This document shows, in pieces, positions 27,408 to 35,662 of a DNA stretch of 64,000 bases. The stretch spans positions 1 to 64,000 of the forward strand of contig CAVSHN010000009.1 of NCBI GenBank assembly GCA_963727755.1. Reading direction: 5' to 3'. The stretch comes from DASYAN01 sp963727755 (GTDB taxonomy: Bacteria; Chloroflexota; Ktedonobacteria; Ktedonobacterales; Ktedonobacteraceae). The position numbers were made by a program, and so were the translations under genes. Under the pieces are notes generated by a model. The model was given only the letters and a program-made list of their open reading frames with translations. It had not been told where the DNA came from and searched no databases. Positions within the stretch are counted from its first letter, which is position 1. The number at the start of each line of letters is the position of its first letter.

Positions 27408-28127
27408 TTGAGTGAAGAGGAAAAAAATATCGTGTCAGCCAAGCGTGCGCGTCTCTATGATGCTTTTGCACTTCTTATTGTCATGATTAGTGTATTACTA
27501 GATCAGTGGACCAAGCATCTGGTTGTGCAGAAGCTAACTCTGGGAAAAGTGGTCCCATTTCCTTTTCTTGGACATTATCTGGTTTTTGAGTATACGCAGA
27601 ACAGCGGGGTTGCCTTTAGCATGCTTAGGGGTAATGACTTGCTGGTTGTCTTTATTCTTATTGCCGTTGGAGTTGTAGGCTATTTCTACTCGCGGATATA
27701 TAATTCTGGTCCATTGAGCTACAAACTTGTCTTTGGCCTGATCATTGGTGGGGCGCTGGGAAATTTGGTAGACAGAGTCATTCATGGTGGCTATGTTGTC
27801 GATTTTATCTCCTTCCGTATCCCGGAGATTAAATTTTATTTTGCCATCTTCAATATAGCTGACGCCTCGATCTCTATGGGCGTGTTGTTATTATTTATAC
27901 TAGCCGTCCTTGGTGGTATGGACCGTAAAAATGCTGATAGCAAGAGCAATGATGCAGTTCAAGAATCAGCAGCTGATCAGGAGGCATATTCTAGTCAAGA
28001 ATCAGCAGCTGATCAGGAGGCATATTCTAGTCAAGAATCAGCAGCTGATCAGGAGGCATATTCTAGTCAAGAATCAGCAGCTGACCAGGAAGCAGCCTAT
28101 GTCGTAAATCAGAAGGAAACATCCTAG
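27408..28127 (+). CDS. lspA: lipoprotein signal peptidase with a repetitive C-terminal tail
   Basis: LspA cleaves the signal peptide of prolipoproteins in the membrane. I take the TTG at 27408, 7 bases after AAGGAG. Four membrane helices are visible, with the family blocks NSGVAFSML, GGALGNLVDRV (first catalytic Asp) and FNIADASI (second Asp). The core ends near residue 178. The tail is an acidic Glu/Ala/Ser-rich extension with four near-identical 12-residue units (QESAADQEAYSS) not usual in LspA. rluD begins directly after its stop, so the two are co-transcribed. Confidence 0.92.
   Translation: MSEEEKNIVSAKRARLYDAFALLIVMISVLLDQWTKHLVVQKLTLGKVVPFPFLGHYLVFEYTQNSGVAFSMLRGNDLLVVFILIAVGVVGYFYSRIYNSGPLSYKLVFGLIIGGALGNLVDRVIHGGYVVDFISFRIPEIKFYFAIFNIADASISMGVLLLFILAVLGGMDRKNADSKSNDAVQESAADQEAYSSQESAADQEAYSSQESAADQEAYSSQESAADQEAAYVVNQKETS
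27955..28090 (+). repeat. 36-bp tandem repeat in lspA
   Basis: CAAGAATCAGCAGCTGATCA, GGAGGCATATTCTAGT is present four times with only the last copy altered (GACCAGGAAGCAGCC). In-frame, so length variation would be tolerated. Confidence 0.9.
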
Positions 28128-29096
28128 TTGTTATCTCAGGAGGTTTGTCTGAATCAATTATCTGGGCTTGATGAACAGCGACGGACTGTTCAGTCTGAGC
28201 AGGTTGGTATGCGACTTGATCGTTACCTCACTTCGCTGCTCGAAGAACTTTCGCGCACGAGTGTGCAACAGCTTATTGCCGAAGAGGCGGTGCTGGTAAA
28301 TGATAAACCAGCCAAGGCTAGCTATGCACTTAGGTTGCATGATACCGTTCATATTCTGCATACTCTGCGGTCTGCACCACGAAGTGGCATTATACGGCAA
28401 GCGCTACCGCTGGAGATTGTCTATGAGGATACTGATCTGCTGGTGGTAAATAAAGCTGCTGGCATGGTTGTGCATCCTGCGCCGGGTCACCACGATGATA
28501 CGCTGGTCAATGCTTTACTGGCACGTTATGCTGAACTACAGGTAACTGAGGGCGATCTGCGTCCTGGTATTGTGCACCGTCTGGATAGAGACACCTCTGG
28601 TTTGTTGGTTGTTGCAAAAAATATCCGCACACAAGCAGCCTTGATTGAACAGATGAAACGTCACGAAGTGGTGAAGCGCTATCTTGCCTTGGTTGAAGGG
28701 ATAGTTGCTCTTGATAGTGGGACCATTGAGGCGCCTATCGGGCGTAATCCTCGTCATCGCCAGCAGATGGCGATTACCGCATCGGGTAGCCGCGAGGCCC
28801 GCACCCATTTTCGTGTGCTTGAGCGCTTTTCCCATTATACTCTACTTCTCGTGCAGTTGGAGACTGGGCGTACCCATCAAATTCGCGTCCATCTGAAAGC
28901 TATTGGGCATCCTGTCGTTGGTGATTCTGTGTATGGGTCTGGACGTAAACATCCTGACCTTCTCCCGCAACGCCAGTTTTTACATGCCTACCAGTTACAA
29001 TTTACTCATCCGATAACTGGCCATGCTGTAGAGTTCGAGGCTCCTATTCCGACTGATCTCCATGTTGCCCTCGATTTTTTACAGAACGGGCAATAA
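28128..29096 (+). CDS. rluD: RluA/RluD-type pseudouridine synthase
   Basis: This enzyme isomerises uridines in 23S rRNA. An N-terminal S4 RNA-binding domain (MRLDRYLTSLLEELSRTS, VLVNDKPAKASY) is followed by the catalytic domain with PGIVHRLDRDTSGLLVVAKN (catalytic Asp in HRLDRDTSG), and the block RTHQIRVHL. The length of about 320 residues is normal. The start is uncertain: TTG at 28128 directly follows the lspA stop, and an AGGAGG at 28138-28143 lies inside the first codons, so a slightly later start is possible. Operon with lspA. Confidence 0.9.
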   Translation: MLSQEVCLNQLSGLDEQRRTVQSEQVGMRLDRYLTSLLEELSRTSVQQLIAEEAVLVNDKPAKASYALRLHDTVHILHTLRSAPRSGIIRQALPLEIVYEDTDLLVVNKAAGMVVHPAPGHHDDTLVNALLARYAELQVTEGDLRPGIVHRLDRDTSGLLVVAKNIRTQAALIEQMKRHEVVKRYLALVEGIVALDSGTIEAPIGRNPRHRQQMAITASGSREARTHFRVLERFSHYTLLLVQLETGRTHQIRVHLKAIGHPVVGDSVYGSGRKHPDLLPQRQFLHAYQLQFTHPITGHAVEFEAPIPTDLHVALDFLQNGQ

Positions 29097-29120
29097 GTTT
29101 GCCTAACAAGTTATTGCCCG
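29087..29120. terminator. bidirectional terminator between rluD and hup
   Basis: CGGGCAATAA (29087-29096, including the rluD stop) and TTATTGCCCG (29111-29120) form a perfect 10-bp stem between two convergent genes. Confidence 0.7.
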
Positions 29121-29139
29121 TAGGGATGTATAGGCATCT

Positions 29140-29526
29140 CTAGTGAGTAGTTAAGATACCATTTTGGTGTAATTTCGTTTCAAGTGCCGATGGTTTAATC
29201 TTGTTGCCTGCTGAGTGTCCCTGTGCGGCCTGGGAGAGCACTGCGCCGACCGAGAAACCGACGCGTTTGCGAGCAGGGATGATAATCTGATCTCCTCCGC
29301 GAATAGACTTGACCCGCCTTGGAGCGACATCGCGCAGATTCCAGGTGCCAAAGCCCATCAGACGTACCTCATAGCCTTTAGCTACACCTTCACGGACAAC
29401 CTCAGTAAATGCATCAATAACTTTGCTGGTCTCTTTCAGATTCATACCAGCCTTGGCGGCAATTTGGTGAATCAACTCATCCTTCCCAACAACCATATGC
29501 GCTTTATCGGATGAACTTGTTCTCAT
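29140..29526 (-). CDS. hup: HU-family DNA-binding protein
   Basis: A small nucleoid-associated histone-like protein that bends DNA. ATG at 29526 follows GAGGAG. The first 10 residues are an extra tail; then VVGKDELIHQIAAKAGMNLK and VIDAFTEVVREGVAKG give the HU helices, and VRLMGFGTWNLRDVAPRR the conserved beta-arm start (GFGTF-type). The arm sequence ends in IPARKRVGFSVG, and 28 further residues follow, a longer tail than the classic 90-residue HU. A longer frame upstream exists but lacks a ribosome site. Confidence 0.9.
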   Translation of the reverse strand: MRTSSSDKAHMVVGKDELIHQIAAKAGMNLKETSKVIDAFTEVVREGVAKGYEVRLMGFGTWNLRDVAPRRVKSIRGGDQIIIPARKRVGFSVGAVLSQAAQGHSAGNKIKPSALETKLHQNGILTTH

Positions 29527-29902
29527 AGGAATGTTACTCCTCACAAATGTAGTGCTGCAGGGGAGAAAAGTCCCTCTGCGTATACTTTCAACGCGCCCTG
29601 GCAGCCTGTGGAGTATTGTCTTATCTTGATTCACAGACTTATCATATCAGAGTTACGCGCTGGCATGGTGTTATCTTCCAATTCCAATATACCGAGGTCC
29701 ACCAAATGCCACCAGCTAGGTCTGGTTATGTTGCTCTAGTTGGCTGCAAATTTTGGCCATGCGGAAACATTGACATTTTTTTCGCAGCATGCTATTCTAG
29801 TCTCGCTGTAGTTTAGAGGCGCTTTCATACGCTATGTGAAGTAGTGCGCCATTTAGATGACATATCCCATATAATTGGGTGAAGAGGTGGAGTTTAGTAA
29901 GC
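29527..29902. other. divergent promoter region between hup and rpsP
   Basis: No gene is seen in 375 bases. The promoter of the ribosomal operon is expected near 29760-29890; TTGACA-like TTGACATTTTT at 29769 with a GCTATTCTAG-type segment 17 bases on could be the -35 and -10 pair. A ribosome site GAAGAGGTGG precedes rpsP. Confidence 0.45.
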
Positions 29903-30196
29903 ATGACTGTCAAAATTCGTTTAAAACGTACGGGGATGAAGAAAGCCCCTAGCTATCGCATTGTAGTCGCTGATTCGCGCTCTCCTCGCGATGGTCGTAT
30001 CATCGAAAACATTGGTTGGTATAATCCTCGTGTTGAGCCATCCGCTGTGAATGTTAATGAAGAGAAGGCTCTTTATTGGCTAAAGAATGGTGCACAGCCA
30101 ACCGATTCTGTCACTATTCTTCTCAAGCGCATGGGTGTTCTGGACCGCTTCCAAGCAGCGAAGCAATCGGTAGGGGCTACAGAGCAGGCTGAATAA
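29903..30196 (+). CDS. rpsP: 30S ribosomal protein S16
   Basis: A small-subunit assembly protein. ATG 29903 begins MTVKIRLKRTGMKKAPSYRI, the diagnostic S16 start; RDGRIIENIGWYNP follows, then TDSVTILLKRMGVLDRF. 97 residues, normal. A few extra codons upstream are in frame but are not part of the family. It heads the conserved rpsP-khpA-rimM group. Confidence 0.97.
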   Translation: MTVKIRLKRTGMKKAPSYRIVVADSRSPRDGRIIENIGWYNPRVEPSAVNVNEEKALYWLKNGAQPTDSVTILLKRMGVLDRFQAAKQSVGATEQAE

Positions 30197-30249
30197 ATTG
30201 GCTTGAAAATGTGTGTGGCTCTGACGAGATGGAAACGAGGATTTAAGAT

Positions 30250-30480
30250 ATGCGTAGTCTGATTGAGTATATTGCTCAGTCAATGGTTGATGATCCTTCG
30301 GCTGTCGCGGTGCGCGAAATTCGCAATGATCGCCATGCCTTAGTCTTAGAGCTTCACGTTGCACCTGATGACTTTGGGAAAGTTATTGGTCGTCAAGGTC
30401 GGGTTGCCAAGGCTATGCGTACTCTCTTGCGTGTTAGTGGTACACGCGAAGGGCGTCATACCTCTTTAGAAATACTCTAA
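30250..30480 (+). CDS. khpA: KH-domain RNA-binding protein KhpA
   Basis: A 76-residue single KH domain with GKVIGRQGRVAKAMRTLLR, the Gly-x-x-Gly loop (here GRQG) that contacts RNA. In other bacteria KhpA with KhpB binds many transcripts and influences cell division. It lies between rpsP and rimM, the usual position. 54 bases after rpsP; translation starts at ATG with AACGAGGA upstream. Confidence 0.93.
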   Translation: MRSLIEYIAQSMVDDPSAVAVREIRNDRHALVLELHVAPDDFGKVIGRQGRVAKAMRTLLRVSGTREGRHTSLEIL

Positions 30481-30569
30481 AATGTAGATGTTCTGGTGCC
30501 CAAGGTCCAAGAAAGGAAGACCTGTTCCTGCCTACATTGCAATGTAGGAGTATTCACGGGTCGAGTTTG

Positions 30570-31127
30570 ATGAACAAGACGACAGAATGGGCTACTATCG
30601 GAAGAATAGTGGCCCCTTTTGGTATTTGTGGGGAGCTTAAGATACGACCTTTCACTGACATTCCTGACCGTTTTGTTACGTTGGAGGCTGTCTATCTCAG
30701 TTCTGATTATTCACGTCGTGCGATCAAAGGGATACGTCCCTATAAAGGCGAGATGTTTTTGCTTAAGTTAGAGGGCGTCAATGATGCCACGACTGCTGAA
30801 ACTCTGCGTGATTGTAGCCTTTGTATTCCAGCGGATGAATTGGCGGAACTGCCTCCCGATGCGTACTACCAGCATGACATTTTGGGCTTGCAAGTCTTTC
30901 GACTCGATGAGCGGTTTGTCGGGGTGATCAGCGAAATTATGCCCACTGGTAGCAATGATGTCTATGTCATTAAAGCAGATGATGGACGACAATTTCTTAT
31001 TCCCGCTGTTAAAAATGTCATCAAACAGGTTGACCTTGTCCGGCGCGTAATGTATATTGATCCTATCAGGGGGCTGCTGGATGAGGACGCAGAGGTGGTT
31101 AATTCAACAGAAGAGGAGGATGAGTGA
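30570..31127 (+). CDS. rimM: 16S rRNA processing protein RimM
   Basis: RimM assists maturation of the 30S head. The start ATG 30570 (MNKTTEWATIGRIVAPFGI) fits the family: the N-terminal RimM barrel (IGRIVAPFGICGELKI, FLLKLEGVNDATTAE) followed by the PRC-barrel (YYQHDILGLQVF, GSNDVYVIKADDGRQFLIPAV, IDPIRGLLDE). About 185 residues, normal. In most bacteria trmD and rplS follow; here the next genes are two small unrelated ones. Confidence 0.93.
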   Translation: MNKTTEWATIGRIVAPFGICGELKIRPFTDIPDRFVTLEAVYLSSDYSRRAIKGIRPYKGEMFLLKLEGVNDATTAETLRDCSLCIPADELAELPPDAYYQHDILGLQVFRLDERFVGVISEIMPTGSNDVYVIKADDGRQFLIPAVKNVIKQVDLVRRVMYIDPIRGLLDEDAEVVNSTEEEDE

Positions 31128-31294
31128 TTAACAATATGTGCCGATAGAAGGTATCATCAAGGAGGTGCCTTTTAGCTTCTGTAGCTGGGAGTATAGTAGC
31201 TCTGAAGCGAATATGTCTTTTGAAACGTGTTATCGGTACATAGCCTGTACGTGTCTGTTCTAGCGCGTCACAGTATTCTGGAGGGAGGTATCCC

Positions 31295-31522
31295 ATGTTT
31301 GACCAGATCCTGACTCTTGCTGATGTGTGTAGTGCGATTGCTGAAGGCCGCTTGGCGGCTACTTCCGATGGGCGGGTTTATGAGGTGACCGCACGTGAAT
31401 TACGTCGCTATTTCAACGAACGTGATTCTTTCCCCCCTCTTACTTATGTGCAAGTACTCTCTGGCGGTGGTTTCAATTCTAGTGCGTCTTCTCTTCGTAG
31501 TTTCTCTAGTCCCGGCCTCTAA
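31295..31522 (+). CDS. small conserved-looking protein (75 aa), function unknown
   Basis: ATG 31295 follows GGAGGGA. The sequence MFDQILTLADVCSAIAEGRL, then YEVTARELRRYF looks like a short regulatory or helix-turn-helix-like protein: residues 8-40 could form such a fold, but no motif is decisive. The Ser-rich end overlaps a terminator. Placed 168 bases after rimM. I do not recognise it further. Confidence 0.5.
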   Translation: MFDQILTLADVCSAIAEGRLAATSDGRVYEVTARELRRYFNERDSFPPLTYVQVLSGGGFNSSASSLRSFSSPGL

Positions 31523-31534
31523 GGCCGTTTTTTT
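31513..31534 (+). terminator. intrinsic terminator
   Basis: CGGCC-TCTAA-GGCCG followed by seven T, overlapping the stop of the small gene at 31522. It ends the ribosomal operon transcript. Confidence 0.85.
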
Positions 31535-31706
31535 GTGCTTCTGTAAAGAGGCATTGCATTCATGAAAAGGGGAGACTATAATTTCAGGGACCCCTTATTC
31601 TATTTCTAACAATAGGCGAGGGGCTATAGTGTCTTTCCCGAATGCGTCAATGGGACGAGTCTCCGTTCCTGCGAGAAAAATCCCTGATCGTGCAGAAAGG
31701 TTTTTT

Positions 31707-31949
31707 ATGGAGCCACTCAATTCGGATTACCAGCATGTCGTTTACCGAAGCGATCCTAAGACGCGCTTCAACTGGTTATATGTTATCCCAACGCTGGGTG
31801 TCTTGTGGTTGGTCTATCTGTTTGCAGCAGCAGCATTTCAGTTCTCAGTCTCCAGTGTAGTAGATACTGTTATGGGACTGATGTTGCTAATATTCTTTGT
31901 TACTGCTGGGCTGCTGTTCTGGGCTCTAGCGCCAAAGGAAAACAGATAG
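31707..31949 (+). CDS. small membrane protein (two helices)
   Basis: 80 residues from ATG 31707 (after AGAAAGG), or 106 from GTG 31629. A polar N-terminus (EPLNSDYQHVVYRSDPKTRF) precedes two membrane helices: WLYVIPTLGVLWLVYLFAAAAF and TVMGLMLLIFFVTAGLLFWAL. It ends in PKENR. No family known to me. Its gene is followed by convergent transcription from the glycosyltransferase gene. Confidence 0.55.
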   Translation: MEPLNSDYQHVVYRSDPKTRFNWLYVIPTLGVLWLVYLFAAAAFQFSVSSVVDTVMGLMLLIFFVTAGLLFWALAPKENR

Positions 31950-32009
31950 TTCTTTCTGCGTCTTTGATATAGGGCATGGATGGTGCTGTATGGCTATTTG
32001 TAGCATCGT

Positions 32010-33863
32010 CTATGCCCTTTTATTTTGTCCTCTTTCGCCAACCATCTTTCCGCTTGCAGTTGCTTTTGAGGAACCCAGAAAGCGATAAAGTTTTCCTGAA
32101 GGAGACGACCAAATAAGTTTGAGTCTCCTATCAGTGAGCGTGGCTCGCCAAATCCGTTGTCCTTCTTTCCCATAGTTGGGAGTAAATAAAATGTAGGACA
32201 CCGAGTAGGTCTGTGCCACATCAAGGGTGGTAGCAAGGTTCTGGGTTGGCCACAAAACTGCATGCTGACCAGTAGCATAGTAATAATCTGGCGGGTCTGC
32301 TACCATAACTATGGGTTGAACAGAGTTATGAAGCCTGCTATGTGCTTTGTAATCACTTGCAACAATCTTCCCTACTTGTTGATAGAGAGTGGGATCGTTA
32401 GACCCTACAATCGCAGGGAGCACCGTTTTCCCCACAATAATTATTGCGATAATCATAGCAACTGCAAGAAACACCACACTTCCATTCTTCAGCAAGAATT
32501 TTGCTAAACCTTTGAGGTGTAGAGTGTCAAAAACATTTTCTATTTTTTTGGTGAAAGGATGCCTTTTAGCCAATTGCTTGCTTATGTAGGAAAGACTTGT
32601 GTCTATACCGCTTATGGCCCATGCATATAAAAATGGAACCAGTGCTACCAGTGAATGAAAGAATGTTCCATGACTACTGGTAATGGTAAGAACAAGTGCT
32701 AAGGTGCTATACATTAAAATAAGGTAAAGTAAGAAAGGAAGTAGTTCGGCCCGTTTTTTCTCAATCCACATACCTAGCATGACAAAGCCAAAGGGGATAT
32801 ATATTACATCATTGAGAAGGAGGAAATGACCAATCAAAGTTTCTACCTTTGACCATAAGATGTTATTCCATCCCCAACTCAAGTAGGTCTGAAGGGATAT
32901 GATTTTGTGAAAGCTGAAGAAGTCACTATAGTTGGTGAGCCAAATTGTTGTTGCTGCCCCGGTTGGCAGTGGTGAGCCAACGAGTACAATATTGCGTACG
33001 AACCAGGGGGCCATGGTCAAAAGATAGAGGCCCAGCATGCCCAGAAGTGCTTGCCAGGGAATGGGATGAAGCTCAGTGTGTTCGCTTGATTTCCAGAGGA
33101 AATTGCCTTTGTGCTTCTTCTGCGAGCAGAGCCAGATAAAACAACCAACAGGAAGTAATAGGATGCCATCCTGGCGCGTGAGGTGTGCAAGCCCGATAGC
33201 TATGCCTGCGAAGGCAAAACGCCAGGGATGTCCATGCCATCCCTGATACATTCCCACAAGTGCGAGCAAACTAACCCAACTGTAGAGAGCAAGGCTGTCA
33301 GTGGCAGCAAAGAAAAAAGGATAGGTGTAGCCTCCAAGAATCATGAAAATGCCCATGGCAAGTGCATATCGACGACTGCGAAAAATATCCCAGCCGATCC
33401 AGTATGTAAAGAGTGGTAGAGGTATAGAGAGCAGGATGATGGGAATCTGGGCGATGCGCCAGCTGATGCCGAATAGAGCCAGGAATGGAGCGATAATGAT
33501 CGAGGTCAGAGGCATCCAGTAAAAGTTGCTGGGGTGAACCACACTGGTAGCAGGTGTGAGGTACATGAAGATAAAATCTTCGGTGAATCCGTGCCCACTC
33601 GCCAGATTTTTGGCCACATCAAAATAATAGGCTGCATCGAGATACCATGGTTGAGATGCCCATTCTGCCATTATAACCCGAAAAATGAGTGAGAGGGCAA
33701 ACAGGATGATGAGATCGCGTCGTTGGTTCTGGTTGATCTTGCGTCTAAACACCACTCTCAAGATGCGTCCCGCCTTGCTAGCCAAATCTTTGGCAGTTTT
33801 TTGACCTGTTACGGACACTTGATGCTTCTTCTTCTGTTTGGCTACATTGTAAGAGAAATGCAA
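32010..33863 (-). CDS. GT-C membrane glycosyltransferase (ArnT/PMT-like)
   Basis: A 617-residue polytopic protein. A basic cytoplasmic start (KQKKKHQVSVTGQKT) is followed by about ten hydrophobic segments. The first loop has LDAAYYFDVAKNLASGHGFTE, the Asp-containing loop of GT39/GT83-type enzymes that use polyprenyl-phosphate sugars. Later features include VHPSNFYWMPLTS and AHLTRQDGILLLPVG. The large C-terminal domain after the last helix (residues 500-600) is outside the membrane. It probably transfers a sugar to a cell-envelope lipid or protein. Start is the ATG at 33863. Confidence 0.8.
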   Translation of the reverse strand: MHFSYNVAKQKKKHQVSVTGQKTAKDLASKAGRILRVVFRRKINQNQRRDLIILFALSLIFRVIMAEWASQPWYLDAAYYFDVAKNLASGHGFTEDFIFMYLTPATSVVHPSNFYWMPLTSIIIAPFLALFGISWRIAQIPIILLSIPLPLFTYWIGWDIFRSRRYALAMGIFMILGGYTYPFFFAATDSLALYSWVSLLALVGMYQGWHGHPWRFAFAGIAIGLAHLTRQDGILLLPVGCFIWLCSQKKHKGNFLWKSSEHTELHPIPWQALLGMLGLYLLTMAPWFVRNIVLVGSPLPTGAATTIWLTNYSDFFSFHKIISLQTYLSWGWNNILWSKVETLIGHFLLLNDVIYIPFGFVMLGMWIEKKRAELLPFLLYLILMYSTLALVLTITSSHGTFFHSLVALVPFLYAWAISGIDTSLSYISKQLAKRHPFTKKIENVFDTLHLKGLAKFLLKNGSVVFLAVAMIIAIIIVGKTVLPAIVGSNDPTLYQQVGKIVASDYKAHSRLHNSVQPIVMVADPPDYYYATGQHAVLWPTQNLATTLDVAQTYSVSYILFTPNYGKEGQRIWRATLTDRRLKLIWSSPSGKLYRFLGSSKATASGKMVGERGQNKRA

Positions 33864-33870
33864 GGGCTCC

Positions 33871-33898
33871 TCCAGGGGGAAGTAGGGACAGTTTTAAT
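33871..33898 (+). repeat. 28-bp dispersed motif, copy 3
   Basis: TCCAGGGGGAAGTAGGGACA, GTTTTAAT. Similar sequences lie at 21431-21457 and 22688-22715 (minus strand) and at 50345-50372 (plus strand). The core is CCAGGGKGAA, two or three bases, AGGGACARTT. Confidence 0.65.
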
Positions 33899-34033
33899 CT
33901 TTAGTTAGCAGCAATTAGCGTTTCTCTTTAGTAGTACACGATACTTCAGCTTGCAGTGGCTTTGACTGATGGTCTACAATAGAGCTGGACCCCTCCGAAT
34001 ATAAAGCGATATTAAGAATAATAGAGTCTTGTA

Positions 34034-34320
34034 GAATAAGGAGTGAATAGTCAGGAACTCAACCCCCGTGATCGGGGGTGAGCTTGTGAGGTCGCCCACG
34101 CTATCTCATCAAGCCCACCTGACCAGACTCAGCAGAGGCAACTCTGCTACGTTAGGGGTGAAACTAGGTACGTTGGGGTGCGTTGCCAGCCTCAACCTCT
34201 ACGGCCCGTAGTTAAACAGGTGTACAAGAGTTAAGCCAGTGCTACGAGCGTTAAACCACTCTATAACATTGTCGAGGCACACATCACCCGGGCAACCGGA
34301 GCGTTCGAAAGGACAAACAC
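34034..34320 (+). ncRNA. omega RNA of the IscB locus
   Basis: The non-coding leader from GTCAGGAAC (34050) to the iscB start is GC-rich and strongly structured: the hairpin ACCCCCGTGATCGGGGGT (34062-34079), then CACCTGACCAGACTCAGC, GCAGAG/CTCTGC, and GATAACATTGTCGAGG-like words shared with two other loci. IscB omega RNAs end next to the iscB start and carry the guide at their 5' end, copied from the DNA flanking the element, so the guide would be the roughly 16 bases before 34050. It should be processed from the transcript that also carries iscB. Confidence 0.8.
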
Positions 34321-35610
34321 TTGAGTAAAGTTTTTGTAGTTGATACCAACAAACAACCGCTAAGTCCGGTTCATCCAGCACGGGCAAGGAAGTTGCTTTC
34401 TGCTGGAAAAGCCGCTGTACTGAAACATTTTCCATTCACGATCATTTTGAAGGTCGCTATCAACGATCCTGTGGTGGCAGAGCTAAGAATTAAGCTTGAT
34501 CCAGGCTCCAAAACCACTGGTATTGCCATTGTCAACGACCAGTCAGGAGAAGTCGTTTTTGCGGCTGAACTCTCCCATCGTGGGTACAAGATCAAAGAGA
34601 GCTTGGATAGTAGAAGAGCCATCAGAAGAAGCAGACGCAATCGTAAAACGCGCTATCGGGAGGCGCGTTGGCAGAACCGCAGACGGAAGGCAGGCTGGTT
34701 GCCTCCATCTCTGCTAAGCCGGATTGCCAATGTACTCACTTGGGTGGCGCGACTTTCACGTTTGTGCCAGATCACAGCCATTAGTCTTGAGCTAGTTAAG
34801 TTCGACATGCAACTCTTAGAAAACCATGAGATTGGTGGTGTTGAGTATCAGCAAGGCACATTAGCGGGATATGAGGTGAAGGAATATTTGCTGGAAAAGT
34901 GGGACCGTAAATGTGCCTATTGCGGCAAGGAAAATATCCCTCTGCAAATTGAGCATATTGTCCCACGTGCCAAGGGAGGCTCAAATCGGGTGAGCAATTT
35001 GTGCCTTTCATGCGGGAAGTGCAACACGGCCAAGGGTACCAAGGATATCAAGGATTTCCTTAAAAAGAAGCCGGACCTACTCAAACGCGTCTTGGCTCAA
35101 GCTAAAGCGCCACTTAAGGATGCAGCCGCTGTGAATGCGACTCGTTGGGAACTGTTCCAGCACTTGCAAGGTACGGGCCTCCCCATCGAATGTGGTTCTG
35201 GTGGACTCACCAAGTTCAACAGAACGATGCGCAACCTGTCTAAGACTCATTGGTGTGACGCTGCCTGTATGGGGCAGAGCACTCCAGGGCATCTCTGCAC
35301 AAAAGATGTGCAACCGCTTTTGATCACAGCTAATGGTCATGGATGCCGTCAAATGTGTTGCATGGACAAATATGGCTTTGTACGTACTGCTTCTAAAGAG
35401 TTTAGGTTCGTGAAAGGCTTCCAGACGGGAGATATTGTCAAAGCCATTGTCACCAGTGGCAAGAAAATAGGGACCTATACAGGACGCGTGGCAGTGCGTG
35501 CTACTGGATCATTCAATATCACAACTGTAAAAGAAACTGTTCAGGGAATTAGTTTCAAATATTGTAGAGGCCTTCATCGTATGGATGGCTATAGTTATCA
35601 AGTAGGATAG
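34321..35610 (+). CDS. iscB: IscB RNA-guided endonuclease
   Basis: This is the OMEGA nuclease ancestral to Cas9. Features in order: PLMP-type N-terminal domain (KQPLSPVHPARARKLL), RuvC-I with KLDPGSKTTGIAI (Asp60), an Arg-rich bridge helix (RRAIRRSRRNRKTRYREARW), RuvC-II in SLELVKFD (Glu157), an HNH insertion with CAYCGK, IEHIVPRAKGG (His212), SNLCLSCGKCN, RuvC-III in KTHWCDAAC (His310, Asp313), and a C-terminal domain DKYGFVRT, GFQTGDIVKAIV, GYSYQVG that recognises the target-adjacent motif. All catalytic residues are present and the 429-residue length is normal, so it should be active. TTG start directly after the omega RNA. Confidence 0.93.
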   Translation: MSKVFVVDTNKQPLSPVHPARARKLLSAGKAAVLKHFPFTIILKVAINDPVVAELRIKLDPGSKTTGIAIVNDQSGEVVFAAELSHRGYKIKESLDSRRAIRRSRRNRKTRYREARWQNRRRKAGWLPPSLLSRIANVLTWVARLSRLCQITAISLELVKFDMQLLENHEIGGVEYQQGTLAGYEVKEYLLEKWDRKCAYCGKENIPLQIEHIVPRAKGGSNRVSNLCLSCGKCNTAKGTKDIKDFLKKKPDLLKRVLAQAKAPLKDAAAVNATRWELFQHLQGTGLPIECGSGGLTKFNRTMRNLSKTHWCDAACMGQSTPGHLCTKDVQPLLITANGHGCRQMCCMDKYGFVRTASKEFRFVKGFQTGDIVKAIVTSGKKIGTYTGRVAVRATGSFNITTVKETVQGISFKYCRGLHRMDGYSYQVG

Positions 35611-35620
35611 GAATTTACAG

Positions 35621-35643
35621 CCCACTTCCTAAAAGGAGGTGGG
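35621..35643 (+). repeat. right-end hairpin of the IscB element
   Basis: CCCACTTCCT-AAA-AGGAGGTGGG, then TCTCC. The same design (CCAACCCTCT, AAG, GGGGTGGG, TCCCC) ends the shortened element at 43361-43380. Such subterminal hairpins are recognised by Y1 transposases. Confidence 0.7.
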
Positions 35644-35662
35644 TCTCCAGAAAAGGGACGTT

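Larger units (their letters stand above)
34050..35651 (+). mobile_element. IS200/IS605-type IscB element without transposase
   Basis: The left limit is set by GTCAGGAAC, shared with the elements at 2785 and 43716; the right limit by the hairpin at 35621-35643 and TCTCC. No tnpA (Y1 transposase) is present, so the element would depend on a transposase supplied from elsewhere. It ends 12 bases before the transketolase start codon. Confidence 0.7.
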
